This document shows, piece by piece, positions 43,833 through 52,000 of a stretch of DNA of 64,000 nt. The notes under the pieces were generated by a model. It was not told where the DNA came from, did not search any database, and was given only the letters and a program-made list of their open reading frames with translations. The translations under genes were made by a program, and so were the position numbers. Each line of letters opens with the position of its first letter. The stretch's first letter is position 1. Source of the stretch: M3007 sp964646615 (GTDB lineage Bacteria; Bacteroidota; Bacteroidia; Chitinophagales; Saprospiraceae). The stretch spans positions 143,642 to 207,641 of the forward strand of contig CAZYEV010000008.1 in NCBI GenBank assembly GCA_964646615.1, in the 5' to 3' direction.

Positions 43833-44708
43833 TCAAATCTTTACCATGCCTCGAAACCCACGAGCCGCATAGTAGGACTGCGCGCCGTTGTGGTACACAA
43901 ACACCCGCCCGTAGCGATAATCGCCAAAAAGCGCTCCGCCCAGCCGGCGTATTTCTTCGGGCGTTTTCAGCCAGCTGGAGGTTTTGGTGTCAAACGGGCC
44001 GAAGGTCTGCAGATACCGGTAGGCCTCTTCCGCCAGCAACTCGATGCCCATTTCGGCGGCCATATCCACGGCATTGCCGGCGGCAGACTGGTCTTTGCGT
44101 CCCAGCTGCCCTTCGCGGTCGTAACAGAGGCTTCGGCGACCGCCTGGGCTTTCGGCCGAGCAGTCGAAGAACAGATACTCGCCCGTTTGGGCATCCTGGC
44201 CCACCACATCGGGTTCTCCGCCCGTGCGCTCCATTTCCTGAAGCGAGCGCCATTTCTCTGGACGCTCCTGCAGCCGCCGCTCCACATCGGCCCAGGCGAT
44301 GCCCGGATGGCGATGTGGGTGTTGTTCAAAGCGTTTTTTCAGGGTTTGCAATAGGCTTTCATACGTTTCGGGTACCGGGACTGGTTGCCCAAGCGGCGAC
44401 TCTATCAGGCTGCTGAAGAGCGGCTCGTAATGCCTTTTGATGTTTTGCCGGAAGCTTTCGGGCAAAGTCCCCCAATCGGCCACATCCACCAGAATAGGCA
44501 GGTCGCTCTCGAGCAACTGCGCGCGAAGGCGCGCCAACACACCGGGCGGTAGGGGCTGTAAGTCGGCTGTTCGCACCACCAGATCCAGATCGCTGCCCTC
44601 ATGCGCTGTACCCTGAACGCGACTTCCGTAGGCCCATACTTCAATGGGCAGCTCCAGGGAGCGGAAAAGGGCTTCCAGTAACTGGCGATGTTTGTCTTTC
44701 AAAATCAT
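43833..44708 (-). CDS. MntA-type nucleotidyltransferase antitoxin fused to DUF4256
   Basis: 291 residues from ATG 44708, overlapping the hepT stop as ATGA. Residues 1 to about 105 are a minimal nucleotidyltransferase: G28-S29 with D40 and D42 in the exact GSx10DxD spacing and a further acidic site in VDVADW (about 75-78). Residues about 115-291 are a complete DUF4256 domain (ERTGGEPDVVGQDAQTGEY, FFDCSAESPGGRRSLCYDRE, FDTKTSSWLKTPEEIRRLGG, YYAARGFRG). In HepT/MntA systems MntA adds AMP to a tyrosine of the toxin. DUF4256 has no known function and is normally a stand-alone protein, so this fusion is unusual. No frame break is seen at the junction. Confidence 0.85.
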   Translation of the reverse strand: MILKDKHRQLLEALFRSLELPIEVWAYGSRVQGTAHEGSDLDLVVRTADLQPLPPGVLARLRAQLLESDLPILVDVADWGTLPESFRQNIKRHYEPLFSSLIESPLGQPVPVPETYESLLQTLKKRFEQHPHRHPGIAWADVERRLQERPEKWRSLQEMERTGGEPDVVGQDAQTGEYLFFDCSAESPGGRRSLCYDREGQLGRKDQSAAGNAVDMAAEMGIELLAEEAYRYLQTFGPFDTKTSSWLKTPEEIRRLGGALFGDYRYGRVFVYHNGAQSYYAARGFRGMVKI

Positions 44709-45124
44709 GGTTGCGTTCGTTGAATTATCTGTGCCAGTGCACGCGCATCGGCAAGGAAACAGGGCGGCAACTTCAGCGTTTCTTCGGCAAAGCCCGCTCC
44801 GTAGTCGTGGGCAGTAACGTTGCGATTGTCTCGATACTGGTACCACCGCTCGCAGGCCTCTTCGGAAAGCAACCCATGCAAGGCGGCGTAGCGGAAGAGG
44901 TCTTTGAACGGCAATCGGTCGGCCATAAGAGCACCGGCAAAATAGGGCATCAACGCCTTTCGCAGCAGTTTGCCGCTTTGCTCCAGGATAATTTCAAATT
45001 CCTTGACACAGGCCGAGCGGTACAGGTCATACTCCAGGCTTCCCGGTGCAGATGGTTGGAGCAGTTCCAACGCTCGCTCCAGGGTGCGAATGAAGCGTTC
45101 GTAGCAGGCGGTTTCTATGCGCAT
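44705..45124 (-). CDS. HepT-like HEPN ribonuclease toxin
   Basis: 139 residues, all-helical, in the HEPN family whose members pair with minimal nucleotidyltransferases. The catalytic motif Rx4HxY is intact: R101, H106 and Y108 in RNVTAHDY. In characterised type VII systems HepT cleaves RNA (often tRNA ends) and is silenced when MntA AMPylates the tyrosine of this motif. The gene precedes its antitoxin with an ATGA overlap and has its own -7 box 28 bases upstream. All residues needed for toxicity and for AMPylation are present, so an active module is likely. Confidence 0.88.
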   Translation of the reverse strand: MRIETACYERFIRTLERALELLQPSAPGSLEYDLYRSACVKEFEIILEQSGKLLRKALMPYFAGALMADRLPFKDLFRYAALHGLLSEEACERWYQYRDNRNVTAHDYGAGFAEETLKLPPCFLADARALAQIIQRTQP

Positions 45125-45152
45125 AAAGGCCTCATTCCGTCATTAGTCCCGA

Positions 45153-45160
45153 CAAAAGTA
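45153..45160 (-). promoter_or_regulatory. Bacteroidota -7 box for the hepT-mntA pair
   Basis: TACTTTTG on the minus strand, 28 bases before ATG 45124. Divergent from the mqnC box 43 bases away. Confidence 0.6.
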
Positions 45161-45203
45161 GCGACATCCCATCCAACGCTGCGCCGCGCAAACCTCCGCC
45201 GCC

Positions 45204-45211
45204 TATCTTTG
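45204..45211 (+). promoter_or_regulatory. Bacteroidota -7 box for mqnC
   Basis: TATCTTTG, 40 bases before ATG 45252. Confidence 0.5.
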
Positions 45212-45251
45212 TTCCAGCACCGACGCAAATGTGCGCACACATCCGACGACC

Positions 45252-46406
45252 ATGACTGCATCGCAACACATCGCCGACCTCCTGCATCGGGCGCTCCGAC
45301 TGGAATGGCTCACACCCGAAGAAGGTGTCTTCCTCTTCGAACAGGCGCCCACCGCCGACCTGATGTACGTCGGCAACCAGCTGCGCCAACACCACGTGCC
45401 GGGCAACGTGGTTACCTGGATCATTGACCGAAACGCCAACACCACCAACGTCTGCATTGCCAACTGCAAGTTCTGCAACTTCTACCGCCGACCCGGACAC
45501 GAAGAGGCCTACATCACCACCATCGAGGAGTACAAGCAAAAAATTGAAGAAACCTTCGCCTTCGGCGGCGAACAACTCCTGCTGCAAGGCGGCCACCACC
45601 CCGACCTGGGGCTGGACTACTACACCCGCCTCTTCCGGGAGCTGAAATCGCTTTACCCCAACCTCAAACTACACGCCCTCGGGCCGCCCGAGGTAGCCCA
45701 CATCTGCAAACTGGAGGGCATGAGCCATTACGACGTGCTCAAAGCCCTCAAAGAAGCCGGCTTAGACTCGCTGCCCGGCGCCGGCGCCGAAATCCTTAAC
45801 GACCGCGTGCGGCGCCTCATCTCTAAGGGCAAATGCGGCGCGCAAGAATGGTTAGACATTATGCGCGCTGCCCACCAGCTGCGCCTGACCACCTCGGCCA
45901 CCATGATGTTTGGCCACATCGAAACCAACTTAGAGCGCATGCAACACTTCGCCGACATCCGGCAAGTGCAGTCCGAAAAACCCGCTGACGCCAAAGGCTT
46001 CATCGCCTTCATTCCCTGGCCTTTCCAGGACGAAGACACCATCCTGAAAAAACTCAAACGCGCCCGCAACGCCGTAACGGGCGACGAATACGTGCGCATG
46101 ATCGCCATGAGCCGCATCATGCTGCCCAACATCGTCAATATTCAGGCTTCGTGGCTCACGGTGGGCAAGCAAGTCGCCCAGGTGTGCCTGCACGCCGGCG
46201 CCAACGACTTTGGCAGCATTATGATCGAGGAAAACGTCGTCTCTGCTGCTGGCGCTCGCTTCCGCTTCACGGCCGACGGCATCCAGCGCGCCATTCGCGA
46301 AGCCGGCTTCGAACCGCGTCTGCGCAACCAGCAATACGAATTCCGCGAACTGCCTGCTAACATCCGCCAACAGGAACTGGACCGGGCGGCATTGGTGGTG
46401 GATTGA
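45252..46406 (+). CDS. mqnC: Cyclic dehypoxanthine futalosine synthase (menaquinone, futalosine route)
   Basis: 384 residues from ATG 45252. Radical SAM enzyme; the cluster motif CxxxCxxC is CIANCKFC (about residues 74-81), after DRNANTTN and before FYRRPGHEEAY. Further MqnC landmarks are LLQGGHHPDLGLDYY, GLDSLPGAGAEIL, SATMMFGHIET and GFIAFIPWPFQ, ending with NDFGSIMIEENVVSAAGARF. It cyclises dehypoxanthine futalosine in the alternative pathway to menaquinone. This predicts that the cell makes menaquinone from futalosine and not through the classical Men enzymes. pyrD, which needs a quinone, is the convergent neighbour. Confidence 0.93.
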   Translation: MTASQHIADLLHRALRLEWLTPEEGVFLFEQAPTADLMYVGNQLRQHHVPGNVVTWIIDRNANTTNVCIANCKFCNFYRRPGHEEAYITTIEEYKQKIEETFAFGGEQLLLQGGHHPDLGLDYYTRLFRELKSLYPNLKLHALGPPEVAHICKLEGMSHYDVLKALKEAGLDSLPGAGAEILNDRVRRLISKGKCGAQEWLDIMRAAHQLRLTTSATMMFGHIETNLERMQHFADIRQVQSEKPADAKGFIAFIPWPFQDEDTILKKLKRARNAVTGDEYVRMIAMSRIMLPNIVNIQASWLTVGKQVAQVCLHAGANDFGSIMIEENVVSAAGARFRFTADGIQRAIREAGFEPRLRNQQYEFRELPANIRQQELDRAALVVD

Positions 46407-46529
46407 GCCTGACCATCAGTCAGATACGGAGCAACGGATAAAATGCTAAAAGCGTCTGCTTTGCCGACTGACGTGGCAAAGGCAGGCCCACTTACTGTTG
46501 CCCTTTGCCGGTAGCACGCCGCTGCGGCG

Positions 46530-47570
46530 TTAGCGTATTTCCTTTAGTATTTGCCGCACCAATCCCGGCCCTTCGTAAACGAGGCCCGTGTACACCTGCA
46601 CTAAGTTGGCGCCGGCCTGCCATTTCTCCTGGGCAGCCTGAGGCGAGTCAATGCCGCCCACGCCGATGAGCAACGCTTCGGGGCCGAGGTGATGGCGCAG
46701 GTGCCGGATGACGTCCGTAGCGCGGTGGCGCAAAGGCGCCCCGCTGAGGCCGCCCGGGCCGATGGTTGCGAGGCGTTGGGCGTCGGTGCGCAAGCCGGAG
46801 CGCACTAAGGTGGTGTTGGTAGCGATGAGGCCAGCGAGTTGCGTGTGGCGGGCGATGTCGGCGATTTCGTCCAGTTGCCCGGCGTCCATGTCGGGCGCGA
46901 TTTTGAGCAGCAATGGCCGGGGTGTGGGCAGGCGCTGGTTAGCGTTTTGAAGGCTTTCGAGCAATTGCAGCAGGGGTTCCCGGCTTTGCAGGTCGCGCAG
47001 GCCGGGAGTATTGGGCGAACTGACGTTGATGGCGAAGTAGTCGGCCCAGGGCGCCAGCGTGTGGAAGCACTCTAAGTAGTCGGCGGCGGCCTGTTCGTTG
47101 GGGGTGTCCTTGTTTTTGCCGATGTTCACGCCGATGACGGGGCGCGGTTCGGTGTACACCTGTTCGCGCCAGCGTCGGAGGCGTTGGGCCAACGCCTGGG
47201 CGCCGTCGTTGTTGAAGCCCATGCGGTTAATGAGCGCGCGGTCGGCCGGCAGGCGAAACAGGCGCGGGCGCGGGTTGCCCGGCTGCGGACGCGGCGTTAC
47301 GGTGCCCACTTCGAGGAAGCCAAAACCGAGACAGGCCAGGGCTTCCAGGTGGCGGCCGTCTTTGTCGAAGCCAGCCGCCAGCCCAACCGGGTTGGGGAAC
47401 GCCAGACCTGCATGGCGCCGCTCCAAACTGGGCGACTGTGCGCCGAACATCCCATGCAGCATCTGGCGCAAGGGCGGCACAGCCATAGCGCCCTCGAGAA
47501 GGGCCATAGCCGTGTGGTGTGCCCGTTCGGGCGGCAGGGCAAACAGCAGCGAGCGGAGCAGCGCGTACAT
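46530..47570 (-). CDS. pyrD: Dihydroorotate dehydrogenase (quinone), class 2
   Basis: 346 residues. Oxidises dihydroorotate to orotate in pyrimidine synthesis and passes electrons to quinone at the inner membrane. Class 2 is shown by the N-terminal amphipathic helix (MYALLRSLLFALPPERAHHT) that docks to the membrane, and by NPVGLAAGFDKDG, GFGFLEVGTVTPRPQPGNPR, INRMGFNNDG and NVSSPNTPGL with the catalytic serine. It begins 13 bases after glyA, so the two form an operon. A 7-bp GC palindrome (46516-46530) touches its stop codon, without a T-run. Confidence 0.96.
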   Translation of the reverse strand: MYALLRSLLFALPPERAHHTAMALLEGAMAVPPLRQMLHGMFGAQSPSLERRHAGLAFPNPVGLAAGFDKDGRHLEALACLGFGFLEVGTVTPRPQPGNPRPRLFRLPADRALINRMGFNNDGAQALAQRLRRWREQVYTEPRPVIGVNIGKNKDTPNEQAAADYLECFHTLAPWADYFAINVSSPNTPGLRDLQSREPLLQLLESLQNANQRLPTPRPLLLKIAPDMDAGQLDEIADIARHTQLAGLIATNTTLVRSGLRTDAQRLATIGPGGLSGAPLRHRATDVIRHLRHHLGPEALLIGVGGIDSPQAAQEKWQAGANLVQVYTGLVYEGPGLVRQILKEIR

Positions 47571-47583
47571 GCGAGCGGTTGCG

Positions 47584-48849
<1,266 letters not shown>

Positions 48850-49018
48850 GGAAGGGCGTTTTTTGAAAAAATGCTCACCCAAACAGACTGGGCGGCGCAA
48901 AGTTGCGCAAAAGAACGAGATGTCATCGCCTTTGCCTTTCTCGAGGGGGCGTCCGCCTTTTGGTGGTTTTGGGTGCTGAGCCCTCTGACATTGACACGAA
49001 CGACGAGCCATTAGCTCC

Positions 49019-49060
49019 AAAAAAGAAAAAACCGCCCCAACGCACACGGCACCAGGGCGG
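49019..49060 (-). terminator. Intrinsic terminator after the 1961-residue T9SS gene
   Basis: On the minus strand a CCGCCC/GGGCGG stem (49055-49060 with 49032-49037) is followed by a T-rich run (49019-49031). It lies 25 bases after the stop at 49085. Confidence 0.75.
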
Positions 49061-49084
49061 CAGTATTCTCATGGTCGGCCGATG

Positions 49085-52000
49085 TTATTGCTTCACAAAG
49101 CGTGACACCCCCACTACCCTACCCTCACGCACGGCCTGCACGACGTAGAAGCCGGCGGGCAGCCCATGGGCTTGCACCTGCTGGCGTTCGCTGCCAGGAA
49201 GGGCTTCCGTCTCCAGCAAAAGCCGCCCGGTCGGATCGGCGATGCGCAGCGTCATGCCCGCCGGTGCCAGGGCAGGCAGTTCGAGGGTGAAGAGGCCGGG
49301 GGTGGGGTTGGGGTAGAGGCGCATAGGCCGCGTTGCCCAAATGTCTTTGACGTTTACGAGGGCAACCGAACCGACCTTCTCGAAGCAGAATAGCCCCGTT
49401 GTCAGGTCCTTTTCAATGGCTAAGTACGTGATGGTATACGGGCCACTGGTGTTGTAGGTGTGTGTTACGCTACTGCCTCCCTGGAAAGGCCCCTGTTGTA
49501 TCGGACTGCCATCCCCCCAGTTGATCCAGTCAATGTAGTCGCACGATAGCAGCGCATTACTGATGGCAAACTGATACGTGCCAGCGCTTGTAGTGATGCT
49601 GATGGCATTGTTGATGCGATTGGAGAATGCTGCGAAATCTTTACAGCACGAGTCGGGGCAGGCGTCTTTGCGGAGGCAAACGTCGTCAATGGCTAAATAA
49701 ACACCACCGTCAGTCTGGTCGTCGCGCGTGAAGAAGATATGGGTAATGCCTGTAGCCGGTAAGCTGCTGGCATTGAATGGAAAGGTAATCTTCTGTACTG
49801 GATTGAGGAAGTTGTTGTTGCACGTAGGCGGAATGGTATGGCTTCCCAACAGTACAGTAGCGCCAGGCGGATAAAGATTTAGGTTGCTCGGGTTAGCTCC
49901 ATCAATGGGCTGCGGCGCACTGGCCAAGCCGTTAGGTGCATAGACGCCATAAGCACTCAAGATAGGGGTGCCGAAATAGAAACCTGTGCAAGCGATTTTG
50001 AATTCCAATTCGTAGCAACCCGAACTCCGCGGGATGGTCTGCTGCAATTCGTTCATGATGCCTTCGCGCCAAACGCGCTGAGTACCCTGCTTACGACACC
50101 ACATAGCACCGAACTTACCCTGAGATGCCGGTACAGGCATAGTACCCGGCGGCCCCATGCCAGGGGTTGTGCTGTAATAGTCGCCCGTGCTGCCTCCCGT
50201 CCAGATACCACACCAGCAGAGAGCATTGCAGATATCCTGATCGAACGAGGTGGGCGTTCCTACCTCAAAGTCACCATTTTTGACAAAGTTGAACGGGCAC
50301 CAGGAGTCAGCGCAAGACAGGAATATGGTCTTGCGCACTACTACATCGAAACAAATCCTGCCCATAATGGGATCGCGCTCAATAGCGGCATAACTCACCA
50401 CATAGGCACCGCTTGAGACGTAGGTGTGCATCAGCATCGTATTGACTCCGAAGGGGCCGTTCACGACCGGGCTACCGTCCCCCCAATTGACCCATAGTAT
50501 CGAGTCGCACGCAGGCAGCGCTCCGATAGTAAGTGTTGCTTTGCAGTTGGCATTGTCCACGCTAATAGAGACATGGCTTTGGAGGTTGGCTAAAAAGTTT
50601 TGATAGTCTTTACAGCAGTCGGCCGGATAGTTGAAGGTCAATTCGCAGTAACACAGTTTGCCATCGCAATGCCCTGTAAGGGCCAGGTGGTAAGTGCCGG
50701 GTATGGTGAAGGTGCTGGCCACGATGGGCAGGTTAGCGATGGGCACACCATTAGCCGAAAGGGTAGTAAAGCCCGGCGGACCGGTCAGCACATAGTCCAC
50801 CGTTGGCGGTTTGGCGCAGTTGCCATGACAGGAGAAGGAGGGTATAAACTGGAACGGCAAATCGTTGGGCACGAAGAGTACGTCGCCACAGTTTTTCTCA
50901 AGCAGCGGCCCTTTACCTATGCTATAAAGGAAGGAGTAAGGCCCGCAATCGCAATTATTGGTGCAATTGCCGAAAGTAACGGTAGTTGTGCTATACGGGT
51001 TGACAGTTACAGTCGTGCTGCCTCCGGCAGGATTAGAGGGCACCCATCCTGCTTGGAGTGTTTCGGAGATGGTATAGGCGCCTGGTGTCAGGCCTGTGAA
51101 GCAGACCTGGCCCTGCTGGTGCGTGGCGCCGGATTGGCTGGTGCCGCCCCCAACGAGCTGAAAAAGCCAGTTGGGCAACCCGGGCTCGCTCGAAGTCCAC
51201 GCATTGGCGGTGATGTTCCAGGTGCTGTCGCAATTGCGATCGTGGTACTTGGTTACGCACAGATTACCTCGCGGTGGGCTGCAGCAGGTATCGTGTTCTA
51301 AGTAAGGACCGCTTACCGTACCGTACAGGTTTACGCCCATCGGCCCGCCGCTGATATTCCAGTGGGAAATGCGCAAGGCATATCTACCTGGCAGAAGCGG
51401 CTCTATGGTATTCACCACTAAAGGTTGTGTGAAATTCGTTACGGCATTCAGGTTGGGGCAGTTGTCAGCCAGTGTTTTTTTGTGTATAAAATTGCCCGGT
51501 GAGGTCTCCTCCCACAGCTCGACTTTGCCGTTGTTGTCCGAATAAAAGTTGAACTGGAAATGCGCTTCAGTGCGCTCGCATACGCAAAAGATGCGCTGAT
51601 AGACAAAGGGCGGGCACGCGCAAGTTTGCGGTCCGGAAGTGCAGTTGTTCGTACCGTAATTGTTGAGCGGTACAGCCGAAATCCAGGTGGAGGGCGGTGT
51701 GGCCCAGCCCGGGTAGGCACCTACTAAGTTGGCCGGTTGGGGCGACGACGCAGAGGCCGGAATGCCCGCATTGGGCGGCGCGCTGATAAGCATCCACATA
51801 GGATCATGACCACCCGGTGGCAGGTAGCTGCCCGTTTGCATAGGCATAGCTCCGGTACTCAGGTCTATGCGATTGACCTCGCATTCAGGAGGGCAGAGCG
51901 AACATTTCTCGATACAGAAATTGTCTACAAAAACCATCTCTGACGGGTCGGGGCCTCCAGCAAAATCCAATCGGATACCAATCCCGCTTGCGCTCTGCAT

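Noticed and set aside
46516..46530. Perfect 7-bp palindrome as terminator of pyrD
   Set aside because: It overlaps the stop codon and no T-run follows on the minus strand; kept only as a remark.
48850..49047. 66-residue extension of serine hydroxymethyltransferase
   Set aside because: Unlike any GlyA N-terminus; it spans the spacer with an inverted repeat, and ATG 48849 matches the family start.
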